The position numbers and the translations under genes were made by a program. Source: Paenarthrobacter sp. PH39-S1 (GTDB taxonomy: Bacteria; Actinomycetota; Actinomycetes; Actinomycetales; Micrococcaceae). Taken from it: a stretch of DNA of 64,000 bases. Positions 31,255 to 39,767 of this stretch are shown in pieces. Numbering within the stretch: position 1 is the stretch's first letter; each line of letters begins with the position of its first letter. Where the stretch lies: assembly GCF_030063245.1 (NCBI RefSeq), contig NZ_JASISR010000007.1, positions 86,612 through 150,611 on the forward strand, read 5' to 3'. The notes beneath the pieces are model-generated. The model did no database searches, had not been told where the DNA came from, and was given only the letters and a program-made list of their open reading frames with translations.

Positions 31255-32331
31255 GTGATCAGCAGCGAAGCGGCTTCGCGGCGCATCCCGCCCTTTGTAT
31301 CCTTGGGCTCGGCACGCTCGGGGTCACAATCGGTCACCGCACAGACAAAAGCGGCCAGCCAGTTCATGAAACAACCATTTAAGGTTGATAAACGCAGCGG
31401 TGGTTCTGTTTCACGTGAAACCGTCATTGAACCACCAGCTGGCGCGATGGACAACATGGACGAGGGCAGTCCTATTGCGCGCCAGCTCGTCAGCGAAACA
31501 AAGCGGCGCGAGCGGCTGTTGGGCCGTAGTTTGCCGAAGCCCAGGAAGACCCGGATCATGACAGTCGCCAACCAAAAGGGCGGTGTCGGCAAGACGACTA
31601 CGACGGTGAACATTGCCGCCGCCTTGGCCTCGGCCGGCCTGAAAGTCCTCGTTGTGGACATCGATCCGCAGGGCAATGCTTCGACCGCTCTGGGAGTGGA
31701 GCACCACGCAGATGTGGACAGCATCTATGATGTCCTCATCAATGATTTTGCGCTAGCTGACGTTGTTGCACCCTGCCCGGATATTGTCAATCTGATCTGT
31801 GCTCCCGCCACTATTCATTTGGCCGGCGCGGAAATTGAACTGGTATCTCTGGTGGCACGCGAGCAGAGGCTGCGGCGGGCTTTGGATGCGTATGCCCAGC
31901 ACCGCGAGATGTCCGGGGAAGAACGACTGGACTACATTTTTGTTGACTGCCCCCCTAGTCTCGGTCTCCTCACCGTTAATGCCTTTTGTGCTGCCAACGA
32001 GGTGCTCATACCTATCCAGTGCGAGTACTACGCCTTGGAGGGCCTTAGTCAGCTACTGAATAACATTGAAATGATACAAAAGCATTTGAACGGTGAATTG
32101 GAAGTATCCACGATCCTGCTGACAATGTACGATGGGCGGACCAACCTGGCTGCGCAGGTCGCCGCGGATGTCCGGGAACATTTTCCGGATCAGGTTCTCA
32201 AGGCGGTTGTTCCGCGATCTGTACGGATATCCGAGGCGCCCAGTTATCAGCAGACAGTAATGACTTACGATCCGTCCTCGACCGGCGCATTGTCTTATCT
32301 GGAAGCCGCGGCAGAGATAGCTGAACGCTAG
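31255..32331 (+). CDS. parA: Chromosome-partitioning ATPase ParA (Soj)
   Basis: The 358-residue ParA has a deviant Walker A, NQKGGVGKTTTTVNIAAALA (about residues 107-126), Walker A' VVDIDPQGNAST, and Walker B FVDCPPSLGLLTVNAF. Dimers on the nucleoid move ParB-bound origins. An N-terminal extension of about 100 residues precedes the ATPase domain; a parS site lies inside it and is translated as V-S-R-E-T. The GTG at 31255 is the furthest upstream start after the rsmG gap; a later start would remove the extension but keep the ATPase, so its exact start is uncertain. Confidence 0.95.
   Translation: MISSEAASRRIPPFVSLGSARSGSQSVTAQTKAASQFMKQPFKVDKRSGGSVSRETVIEPPAGAMDNMDEGSPIARQLVSETKRRERLLGRSLPKPRKTRIMTVANQKGGVGKTTTTVNIAAALASAGLKVLVVDIDPQGNASTALGVEHHADVDSIYDVLINDFALADVVAPCPDIVNLICAPATIHLAGAEIELVSLVAREQRLRRALDAYAQHREMSGEERLDYIFVDCPPSLGLLTVNAFCAANEVLIPIQCEYYALEGLSQLLNNIEMIQKHLNGELEVSTILLTMYDGRTNLAAQVAADVREHFPDQVLKAVVPRSVRISEAPSYQQTVMTYDPSSTGALSYLEAAAEIAER
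31407..31422. promoter_or_regulatory. parS site inside parA
   Basis: TGTTTCACGTGAAACC matches the bacterial parS consensus TGTTTCACGTGAAACA in all but the last base. It lies in the coding sequence of the ParA N-terminal extension. Confidence 0.95.
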
Positions 32332-32416
32332 ACTCTCTTCTATCGCCGGCACTAAGACTTCACCAGAACAACATGGCCCGATGCTCGTTGGGCCTTTCCA
32401 GCGGAGGGATCTGTCC

Positions 32417-33433
32417 ATGACCGAAAAACGTAGGGGACTCGGACGAGGTTTGGGCGCGCTTATCCCCAACTCGGCCGCAGCGGACGGGGGCGCCAGCGGG
32501 TCTGCGCAGTCCGGATCACGGCCCGTAGACCTATTCTTTCCTGAAGCCACCATGAAAAAGGTCTCCCGGTCCGCTGTTTCACGTGAAACAGCGGAGGCGC
32601 AGGGATTAATGGAGGTCCCCGGGGCGCGGTTTGCCGAGGTGCCCATCACCGACATCCACCCGAACCGTAAGCAGCCGAGGACCACCTTCGATCAGGACGA
32701 AATGGACGAACTGGTCCACTCCGTGACGGAAGTCGGAGTGCTGCAACCCATCGTGGTTCGTACGTCCTCCGAAAAAGGCGGTGAGCCATACGAACTGGTG
32801 ATGGGTGAACGTCGCTGGCGCGCTTCGCAACTCGCGGGACTGGAGTCCATTCCGGTCATTATTCGGGACACTACCGACGATAATCTGTTGCGGGATGCGC
32901 TGCTGGAGAACCTGCACCGAAGTCAGCTGAATCCCCTGGAGGAAGCGGCGGCATACCAGCAGCTCCTCGAGGATTTCGGGACAACACATGAAGAGCTAGC
33001 GGACCGCATTGGTCGTTCCCGCCCGCAGGTGTCCAATACGCTCCGCCTGCTTAAACTACCGGCCGTGGTTCAGCGCCGGGTTGCCGCAGGTATTATCTCC
33101 GCTGGGCATGCGAGGGCGCTGCTTGGCCTGCCGGACGCAGTGGCTATGGAGCGGATGGCGCAGCGGATCGTCGCGGAGGGAATGTCGGTACGCGGAACCG
33201 AAGAGGCTGTAACTCTTTATCAAGCCCCGGACGCGGATGGCCGCGTTCCAGCACCGAAGACCAGTCCCCGTCACGAACGCCTTGACTACTTGGCCACTTC
33301 TCTTTCGGACAAGCTTGATACAAACGTGAAGATCACGCTTGGAGCCCGGAAGGGAAAGGTCAGCATCGAATTTGCCTCCGTAGAGGATCTTAACCGGATT
33401 ATGGACGTTTTGGCGCCCGGAGCGAGCTCCTAG
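32417..33433 (+). CDS. parB: Chromosome-partitioning CTPase/DNA-binding protein ParB (Spo0J)
   Basis: The 338-residue ParB loads at parS and slides as a CTP-dependent clamp. Seen: N-terminal RRGLGRGLGALIP, a disordered linker, the NTD FAEVPITDIHPNRKQPR, CTP-motif MGERRWRASQLAG, helix-turn-helix TTHEELADRIGRSRPQVSNTLRLLKL, and a C-terminal dimerisation domain with RHERLDYLATSLSDKL. The ATG at 32417 is chosen over an upstream in-frame start because GGAGGG precedes it. A parS site lies within its 5' half and encodes V-S-R-E-T. It is 85 bp downstream of parA. Confidence 0.97.
   Translation: MTEKRRGLGRGLGALIPNSAAADGGASGSAQSGSRPVDLFFPEATMKKVSRSAVSRETAEAQGLMEVPGARFAEVPITDIHPNRKQPRTTFDQDEMDELVHSVTEVGVLQPIVVRTSSEKGGEPYELVMGERRWRASQLAGLESIPVIIRDTTDDNLLRDALLENLHRSQLNPLEEAAAYQQLLEDFGTTHEELADRIGRSRPQVSNTLRLLKLPAVVQRRVAAGIISAGHARALLGLPDAVAMERMAQRIVAEGMSVRGTEEAVTLYQAPDADGRVPAPKTSPRHERLDYLATSLSDKLDTNVKITLGARKGKVSIEFASVEDLNRIMDVLAPGASS
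32575..32590. promoter_or_regulatory. parS site inside parB (perfect)
   Basis: TGTTTCACGTGAAACA is the exact 16-bp consensus, extended to a 20-bp palindrome by flanking GC bases. It lies in the disordered linker region of ParB. Confidence 0.97.
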
Positions 33434-33871
33434 CAATACGTCTACCTGGTCTCTCTCTCAGGCCGGGCCTTAGTGTCAGCTGATGGTCCGACGATATGAG
33501 GCTGCTCCGGCTCTCGGAGATGTGTCGCAACGTCCTTTTGTTCCTTAGTCGAAATATTAAAGGATGCCGCAGGGTCCGCTCCCCGCCGCCATTTCAGACG
33601 TCAGCGGGCGTGTCAGGCTTCTCCAGGATCGATTCTAAGCCATGTCCAGCATGCCCGTTTGGCATCCCGCGCGGCGTGTTTCGGCCCCATCTGGTCCCCC
33701 GGTGGGCAGCAAAACAGGACAAAGGGTACTGTTGACGCGCTCCCACAAGGACGAGCTCTAGCGCGGAACGTCTAGCCGCTGGGCACCTGCCTCGTACCAG
33801 AGACGGAGATGCCGCATCTGCCGTAAATGTTATAGCGCGCGAAAAAGGAGGAAGCAACGGAGGTTTTTGTT

Positions 33872-33902
33872 GCTGTAGGATGGGTTGCTGTAGGACGGGT
33901 GG
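33872..33902. repeat. 15-bp direct repeat, two copies
   Basis: GTTGCTGTAGGATGG is followed directly by GTTGCTGTAGGACGG in the region after parB. No function is apparent. Confidence 0.7.
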
Positions 33903-33969
33903 ATTCGTGCGCCCAGCGTCAGCGGGCCGATCTCCCGGTTGGGGTCGCTGCGTCCTGGGTTCGAGCCGA

Positions 33970-33985
33970 TGTTTCACGTGAAACA
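33970..33985. promoter_or_regulatory. parS site (perfect)
   Basis: TGTTTCACGTGAAACA is the full consensus, the first site after parB in the gene-free region. Confidence 0.97.
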
Positions 33986-34033
33986 AGCGTCCGTTGTCCG
34001 GGGTCCCCATTCAGACGACGTGAATAGTCAGAC

Positions 34034-34049
34034 CGTTTCACGTGAAACG
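34034..34049. promoter_or_regulatory. parS site
   Basis: CGTTTCACGTGAAACG keeps the 14-bp core, with C and G at the two ends. It is 48 bp from the previous site. Confidence 0.95.
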
Positions 34050-34479
34050 CGCTGGCGGTGGCGGTTGCTTGTGGCGATGCCGATGGCGGAAGAGGTACGC
34101 GCGGATGTCTTAAATAGGCACGTAGGCCCCAGTCTGGCGTGCTTTCTGTTCACAAGAAGGGGTCGCCGGCTTGGTTCGCGCCCAACGGCCCTTGGAGCAC
34201 AAAGATTGCGATGGTGCAGGGGGGAATGCCTCGCCGGTTTCGAGGGTTGCGGACGTCACCGATGTAGCGGATGCTGGCCGTTGCTGGGTATCCGCCGCGG
34301 CAGGCCCACTTGAATCCGGGAGCGATATTGCGGGCAATTAGGAAGGTCGGTGCCACTGCTGATTCGTGGACGATGATTGGGGCCTTCATAGGGGCGACAG
34401 TGTTGATGTCTGGATATCCGGTAAGTATGGACACCTGGCAGTCATCGCCTAATGGTTGTGGCAGTTATTCGTCTTGGGA

Positions 34480-34524
34480 GCGCCCATCGAGGCACCGCCC
34501 ATCGAGGCCCCGCCCATCGTGGCC
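34480..34524. repeat. 15-bp tandem repeat, three copies
   Basis: Three units related to CCGCCCATCGAGGCC occur at 34480-34494, 34495-34509 and 34510-34524. They lie in non-coding DNA; an open frame crossing them has no support. Confidence 0.88.
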
Positions 34525-34668
34525 GCGCTGCGATATTGCCCCTGCGGTTCTCTCCGGGGTTTCTGCAGTCGTACAATTTGGAGATTACTTGGATGCAAAC
34601 AGGTCTTTATTGATAGTTTTCGGGCACATGGAGCCCGCAGGATCATCGCTACAGTGAGCACATCAGAC

Positions 34669-34684
34669 CGTTTCACGTGAAACG
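34669..34684. promoter_or_regulatory. parS site
   Basis: CGTTTCACGTGAAACG keeps the 14-bp core. It is only 8 bp from the next site, making a tight tandem pair. Confidence 0.95.
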
Positions 34685-34692
34685 GATCAAGC

Positions 34693-34708
34693 CGTTTCAC
34701 GTGAAACC
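34693..34708. promoter_or_regulatory. parS site
   Basis: CGTTTCACGTGAAACC keeps the 14-bp core. With its neighbour, centre spacing is 24 bp. Confidence 0.95.
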
Positions 34709-35007
34709 GAAATTCACCGTCAGGAGGTCTTCCAAGCTTGGAGAGGAAGGATGGGCGAGTCGTGCAGACGGACATGGCAGGCACGTAGCCGAGCTCCCTG
34801 GGTGATTCTCTCCGCATTAATCAACTCGGATTGCCAAAAGCGATTCTTCGAACGAGGGGATTCGCGGCGTACCAGCAGATTAAAATTAACATTGCCCCCG
34901 TCGCCCGTGAATCGTCCTACGCCCTCATCACGCGGCTGGCGTCCTCCAGGGACTGAAAGTGCGCGAAGGGCAGCTATAGCTTCCGGCGTGTACTGCTACC
35001 ACCACGT

Positions 35008-35023
35008 GGTTTCACGTGAAACA
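35008..35023. promoter_or_regulatory. parS site
   Basis: GGTTTCACGTGAAACA keeps the 14-bp core, with a CACGTGG sequence just before it. Confidence 0.94.
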
Positions 35024-35360
35024 GCGAGCCCCCAGGCAGCCGAGGCGGCAGGGAATGCGGGAACGACGCCGGCTCTGTCTTACTGGCTCTATTTAGGGGA
35101 GCTGGGGAATAGGGGCAGACTCTGAAACAACCGGCAGCGAGGACATAGTCGAGTTCACCCTCCATCCGTAAATAAGTCGGTGCTGACGCCTCGGAGACGT
35201 CCCTTAGATGCATGTTCCCGCCGTCGGAGAGGTCCTTTGGGAACACGGCTGTAGGGGCTTCTAAGGGCTGATTGGACTGCGTCGGGCGCCCATACCCTCT
35301 TTGGTGTTCTGCGTCCGTCGCGTCGCTCTCTGTCGGCCCAGGAGGCGGTACCGTACAGTC

Positions 35361-35547
35361 CCGCGTCCGTCGCGGTGCTCTCCGCGGTCCTAGCTGGCGG
35401 TAACCTACCGTCCTGCGTCCGTCGCGGTGCTCTCCGCGGTCCTAGCTGGCGGTAACCTACCGTCCTGCGTCCGTCGCGGTGCTCTCCGCGGTCCTAGCTG
35501 GCGGTAACCTACCGTCCTGCGTCCGTCGCGGTACTCTCCATCGCCCC
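35361..35547. repeat. 52-bp tandem repeat
   Basis: Three consecutive 52-bp units (35361-35412, 35413-35464, 35465-35516) are nearly identical. A truncated fourth follows from 35517 and a diverged copy precedes at about 35309. Each unit contains TGCGTCCGTCGCGGTGCTCT and ends in GGCGGTAACCTACCGTC. There are no unique spacers, so it is not a CRISPR array. It lies between two parS sites. Confidence 0.96.
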
Positions 35548-35930
35548 AAGAGGGGCTTTCCTGCTGTCGTCCTGCACCACATCAACAAGGATGGAACTAC
35601 GGAAACGTTAGGGGAAAATCGGGAGCGCGTGGACCTGCGGGTAGTATTATCGGGCTGGCTCCCGCTGCAACGCAGATTGAAGACGCGACCGTTGGCCGGC
35701 TCGGAAAGCTCATGTTGGCATTTGCTCGTGCAGCGACAGGCGCCAATTTCTGAGAAGCTGCGTTGCACCAGCCAAGAAGGCGTCGTGCGCCGGAGCGGGC
35801 GCCCTCCTGAAAGATACGGCAAAGGTGGCGGCGCGAACGCACAACTAAGGTCTGGGGTTTGCGGACGAAGCGGTGGCGCCGGAGTCGGAGCCGTTCCGTG
35901 ATCACCAGCAGCGAGCCCGTTCGCTTCGGT

Positions 35931-35946
35931 CGTTTCACGTGAAACG
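35931..35946. promoter_or_regulatory. parS site
   Basis: CGTTTCACGTGAAACG keeps the 14-bp core. It is the last of the series, 4.5 kb from the first one in parA. Confidence 0.95.
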
Positions 35947-36340
35947 AAACTACCGGCCAACGCGCCTCGGACGATGCCAGGCCGTGAACCAGCACACCGG
36001 GCATCCAGAACCCAACGGATGCCGCTAGCCTCCAGACCGGCATTTTCGGGCTGCCCGTTGCGGCTGGGCGTGGGGCGGAGGGCCCGATGGGTTTCCTCAG
36101 GAACGATTCTGAGCACCGAATAGTCGACGAACGCAATCGCTGCAAGCTCCATCACGTTTCCCATGAGCGCTTTTCCCACGAGCACTCCCTGGCTGGGTCA
36201 CGGTTCGGCGGCGTTATTGGGTTCCACCTTCGGATATGCACTGTACCTGATCCGGCCCGGTGCAGGGCCAAGTGAAGTGGCGGTTCCACCGTCGCCGGGA
36301 GACATCGGAGTTGTTGTCCGGAATCAAAGCAATTCGTCTG

Positions 36341-36432
36341 GTCCGCAAACAACTGTCCGCAACAATTGTCCGCAACAATTGTCCGCAAACAAGTGTTCAC
36401 AAACGGCCGTTCACAAACGGCTGTTCACGAAC
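36341..36432. repeat. Short A/C-rich tandem repeats
   Basis: A run of 13- to 14-bp imperfect units is visible: three with ATTGTCCGCA-type cores, then three with GTTCACAAACGGC-type cores. They lie in the non-coding stretch shortly after the trxA 3' end. Confidence 0.8.
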
Positions 36433-36583
36433 AAAAGAAGCCGGCGCGGACTGCCCATCACATCGGGTCACTCCGCACCGGCTCCCTAAAGTCCGTTTGC
36501 CTTTGTCCGGCCGCCGTCCACCAGGCGCTGCCGAACCCCGTCTCCAGCTGAAACTTCTTTAGCTGAAATTTCTCTAGCGGAAA

Positions 36584-36910
36584 TTACTGCAGGTAGTCGG
36601 CAAATTCCTTCTCAAAGTATTGTTTCGGCCGGGCACCAATGACGGTGCTTTTCACTTCACCGGCCTGGAACAAATAGACAGCAGGGATGGACGTTATGCC
36701 GTACTGGGCTGCAATGGCCGGGTTTTCGTCGATGTCCACCTTGACCACATCGATCTTGTCCGCGTAGTCAACCGAGATCTGATCCAGGATCGGTCCCAAT
36801 TTTCGGCAAGGTCCGCACCATTCGGCCCAAAAATCGACAATTACGGGCCTGTCAGCGGAAATGACGTCTGCCTGGAAGGTTGCATCGGTGACACTCTTGG
36901 CATTGCTCAT
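36584..36910 (-). CDS. trxA: Thioredoxin
   Basis: The 108-residue protein has the active site DFWAEWCGPCRKLGPILDQI, the cis-Pro segment ITSIPAVYLFQ and VDIDENP, a textbook thioredoxin. It reduces protein disulphides using electrons from TrxB. The ATG has GAGG seven bases upstream on the minus strand. It is the downstream partner of trxB with about 60 bp in the intergenic stretch. Confidence 0.97.
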   Translation of the reverse strand: MSNAKSVTDATFQADVISADRPVIVDFWAEWCGPCRKLGPILDQISVDYADKIDVVKVDIDENPAIAAQYGITSIPAVYLFQAGEVKSTVIGARPKQYFEKEFADYLQ

Positions 36911-36945
36911 GGCATCCTCTTTCTGATTCGGACGGGTATTACGTT

Positions 36946-36983
36946 TAAGTTTTCAGGAGTCGAGTAAGTTTTCAGGAGTCGAG
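36946..36983. repeat. 19-bp perfect tandem duplication over the trxB stop
   Basis: TAAGTTTTCAGGAGTCGAG occurs at 36946-36964 and again at 36965-36983. The second copy contains the last codons and stop of trxB. The duplication therefore adds sequence only after the stop. Confidence 0.95.
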
Positions 36984-37928
36984 GTCGGAGAGGAAGTGCT
37001 CCACGTCCAGGGCAGCCGCACACCCTGAGCCGGCCGCCGTGATGGCCTGCCGGTAGGTCGGATCGATGACGTCCCCGGCGGCAAAGACGCCGGGGACACT
37101 GGTCTTGGACGATCGGCCGTCGACGGCTATGGTTCCGGCCGCGGTCAGGGTCAGTTGGTCCTTGACGAGGTCAATCCTTGGGTCGTTGCCTATGGCAACG
37201 AAAACTCCCGTTACGGCAAGGGGGCTCTTCACTCCGGTAACGAGGTTGTTCAGGCGCAGACCCGAGACCTTGGTTTCGCCGTCGACACCAACAACTTCTG
37301 AGTTCCAGATAAAGCTGATCTTCTCATTTTGCAGAGCCCGATCCTGCATGATCTTGGACGCACGCAGGGTGTCCCTGCGGTGAACGACGGTCACGGTGCG
37401 GGCAAACTTTGTCAGGAACAGAGCTTCCTCCATGGCCGAGTCACCGCCACCGATGACGGCGATGTCCTGGTCCTTGAAGAAGAAACCGTCGCACGTGGCA
37501 CACCAGCTGACTCCGTGGCCGGACAGGCGCTTTTCATCGGGCAGTCCCAGCTCCCGGTACGCGGAACCGGTCGAGATGATCACGGAGCGGGCAGCAAACA
37601 CCTGACCGTCTCCAAGTGTGATGGTCTTCACCTCGCCAGCAAGGTCAAGTGTTGCTGCGTCCTCAAACATGATCTCGGTGCCGAACCGCTCGGCCTGCTT
37701 TTCGAACTGTTCCATCAGGTCAGGACCCATGATGCCGTCGGGGAATCCGGGGTAATTTTCCACGTCAGTGGTGTTCATCAATTCACCGCCGGCTGTGACC
37801 GAGCCAGCGATCAGTAACGGCTTCAGGTTGGCGCGGGCAGTGTAGACGGCAGCGGTGTAACCAGCCGGGCCGGAACCCACAATGATGACATCCCGAACCT
37901 CTGGGGCCGGACTTGCTTTGGTGTTCAC
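36972..37928 (-). CDS. trxB: Thioredoxin-disulphide reductase
   Basis: The 318-residue FAD/NADPH enzyme reduces thioredoxin. It has the FAD motif [20 protein letters not shown], redox pair [14 protein letters not shown] motif [16 protein letters not shown] and the C-terminal [24 protein letters not shown]. The frame can be read from 37988, but the GTG at 37928 is preceded by AGGAAGAGG and gives the family-typical length; the ATG at 37952 is another candidate. Its C-terminus is normal although a 19-bp duplication adjoins the stop. Confidence 0.95.
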   Translation of the reverse strand: MNTKASPAPEVRDVIIVGSGPAGYTAAVYTARANLKPLLIAGSVTAGGELMNTTDVENYPGFPDGIMGPDLMEQFEKQAERFGTEIMFEDAATLDLAGEVKTITLGDGQVFAARSVIISTGSAYRELGLPDEKRLSGHGVSWCATCDGFFFKDQDIAVIGGGDSAMEEALFLTKFARTVTVVHRRDTLRASKIMQDRALQNEKISFIWNSEVVGVDGETKVSGLRLNNLVTGVKSPLAVTGVFVAIGNDPRIDLVKDQLTLTAAGTIAVDGRSSKTSVPGVFAAGDVIDPTYRQAITAAGSGCAAALDVEHFLSDLDS

Positions 37929-38058
37929 GGGTCGGAGAACCTCTTCCTGCATAGATGGGCCCATTTGGGGTGGGCTTGCCACCATCACAACTGATTCGTG
38001 GCGGACCTTATTCCAGATGGGTTGCGGACGCTGCCACAGATTATGTGCGCAACCGCGC

Positions 38059-39654
38059 CTACTTGATAACGATTTCCGCGATCTTCACACCGTACGGATA
38101 CGTTTGGAACGTCTGCTGCTTGGGCAGCTGGGTAAAGCTGATGATGACGTACTGTGCCTTCGTGCCTTGCGGCGCGCTGAGGGTGATGCTGGGAGCCGTG
38201 AAGCTGCCGGTACCGATCTCAGTGGCACCGTCCAGCGTCGGTGTGGTGTTGGTCAGCAGCTTGAAGCTGCCGCCGGACCCGCCGAGCTGGGCCAGTGCCA
38301 CCGTGCTGATATCTGCGGCTGCCTTTAACGTGACAACGAGATTGATGCTGGACGTTAGCCCGGCGAACGTGTCATTGGAGAATTCCAGTGTCTGCCAGAA
38401 GGTAGCAGGGTTGCCGTCAAAAGTGGTGGGAAGTTTGTTGTCGAATTCCTGGCCCAAGGTGGGGGCATCCGGACTCAAACGGGCAACCGAAGCGATGGCC
38501 GGAACAACCGCCGGTGTGGCTCGCGCAGAGGGAGAACCGGCACCCGTGGCGGAGGAACTGGCCGAAGCCTGCTGTTGCGAGTGGGACGATGCCGGAGCAG
38601 CGCTCTGATTGCCGCCGAACCAACTGCCGAGGTTGGTCACGGCCAGAATCAGTGCGGCGACGATGATGATTGAGACGACGCCACCGACAAGCCAGCGCCC
38701 GCTCGTCCGCGGAGCGTTGGCCGCGTCGTCATCCTCCTCGGCATTTTCATCGAATTCGACGCTAGCTTCCCGTGCGGAAGCGGGGAAGCTAGACGGCGCA
38801 CGGGCGGCTCCCGATGACCTCGCCCCGGTGCCCGTGGCGGACTCGGCGGCGTGCTCGTGGTTAAGGAACCCGTAGTCCTCTTCGGACCAGAGGGTCACCT
38901 TGGGAGCTAAGGGCTCCGGCGGTGTTGCGGGCTCCTTAGCCGGCGGTGCTACGGGCTCTTTTACGAGCGGCGCAGCCGACGTCCCCTGTTGAGCGTGGCT
39001 GGCGGTGGCAGGAGGGGCTGACGAGGCGGGCTGCCGGCGGGGGGCCTTGATCGAGGTGGGACGCACCACGGGCGGCGCGGGACGTTCCGAGGGAGCAGCC
39101 GCTGGCTGCTGCGGGGGAACGGCGCCCGTGGCTTTCCCGCCCATCGCGGATGAGGCCGGAGCGGACCTGGTAGCGGCCTCGTCCTGCTCCCGGGACGCGG
39201 ACGCAGGGGTGGAGGCACCGGGCTCTACAGGGGAATCATCCTCGTAGACATAGTCATATCCGTCGGCGCTGTCGGGCGATTCAGCCCGGGGTATGCCGAA
39301 GATTTCGTTTCCCAGCGTGTCGGTGAAGAGGGGCTCGACAAAAGGCTCGGTCGGAACCACCAGATCAAGGAGCTCCGCCGCAGCGCTCTTGTTGGAAATC
39401 AGATAAGTGGCGCCATCGCTGGTGCCCAGATCCAGGATCTGCAGATTCGCATGTCTTTCTCCCGTCGCCACCTCACGGGCACCAATAGTGAGGTTCCCGG
39501 CATGACCGGGGCCTGCCACCAGAATACTGACGGGTCGGTTCAGGACCTGATCAACGCCGTCCAGCACGGTATCGTGCTCGGCGGTGACCAGGACATGAGC
39601 GGTCACTTTGTAGCGTCCGCCGAGGACAGAGCCCACGTCAACGGATTGTGACAC
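38059..39654 (-). CDS. MurJ-partner protein: pseudokinase N-lobe-like domain, membrane helix, galactose-binding-like domain
   Basis: The 531-residue protein starts with a region resembling the N-lobe of a Ser/Thr kinase ([31 protein letters not shown]) without a catalytic Lys, HRD or DFG motif. A long Pro/Ala/Ser-rich linker (about 130-300), one membrane helix (about 325-348, [20 protein letters not shown]) and an extracellular beta-sandwich follow ([14 protein letters not shown], typical of F5/8-type or NPCBM-like modules). In mycobacteria MurJ (MviN) carries a pseudokinase and such a domain on one chain; here they are a separate gene 113 bp downstream of murJ. GAAGGAGG supports the GTG start at 39654. 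Confidence 0.82.
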   Translation of the reverse strand: MSQSVDVGSVLGGRYKVTAHVLVTAEHDTVLDGVDQVLNRPVSILVAGPGHAGNLTIGAREVATGERHANLQILDLGTSDGATYLISNKSAAAELLDLVVPTEPFVEPLFTDTLGNEIFGIPRAESPDSADGYDYVYEDDSPVEPGASTPASASREQDEAATRSAPASSAMGGKATGAVPPQQPAAAPSERPAPPVVRPTSIKAPRRQPASSAPPATASHAQQGTSAAPLVKEPVAPPAKEPATPPEPLAPKVTLWSEEDYGFLNHEHAAESATGTGARSSGAARAPSSFPASAREASVEFDENAEEDDDAANAPRTSGRWLVGGVVSIIIVAALILAVTNLGSWFGGNQSAAPASSHSQQQASASSSATGAGSPSARATPAVVPAIASVARLSPDAPTLGQEFDNKLPTTFDGNPATFWQTLEFSNDTFAGLTSSINLVVTLKAAADISTVALAQLGGSGGSFKLLTNTTPTLDGATEIGTGSFTAPSITLSAPQGTKAQYVIISFTQLPKQQTFQTYPYGVKIAEIVIK

Positions 39655-39767
39655 CGCATCCTCCTTCAAAGACCAGCGGCGCCCACGCGCCGGAAGGCGG
39701 CGCAGGGCGTATCAGCTTCCGATCCTATCGGATCAACCCGGTAGGTTCCGATATGATGTCCCGGCAT

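Larger units (their letters stand above)
33434..36583. other. 3.1-kb gene-free region with six parS sites and tandem repeats
   Basis: Between parB and trxA no open frame shows a recognisable domain, a matching ribosome-binding site or ordinary coding character on either strand. In mycobacteria and many relatives this place holds wall or amino-acid genes; here they are absent or degraded beyond recognition. Instead the stretch contains six of the window's eight parS sites, a 52-bp tandem repeat, a 15-bp repeat and a 13-bp A/C-rich repeat (listed separately). It is probably a centromere-like parS field, perhaps with decayed former genes. Confidence 0.75.

Noticed and set aside
33594..34010. Minus-strand open frame of 138 codons after parB
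   Set aside because: It includes a parS site as coding and has an Arg/Pro-rich shadow-like composition; no start signal is seen.
34150..34434. Minus-strand frame of 94 codons with ordinary-looking sequence
   Set aside because: No ribosome-binding site, no recognised domain, and it overlaps another frame of similar quality. Kept as possible but unsupported.
35361..35547. Possible CRISPR array
   Set aside because: The 52-bp units are directly adjacent with no unique spacers, and no cas gene is in the window.
35457..36185. Minus-strand open frame of 242 codons over the 52-bp repeats
   Set aside because: It crosses tandem repeats and a parS site, changes character along its length, and matches nothing. 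A few hydrophobic residues at the N-terminus do not make a gene.
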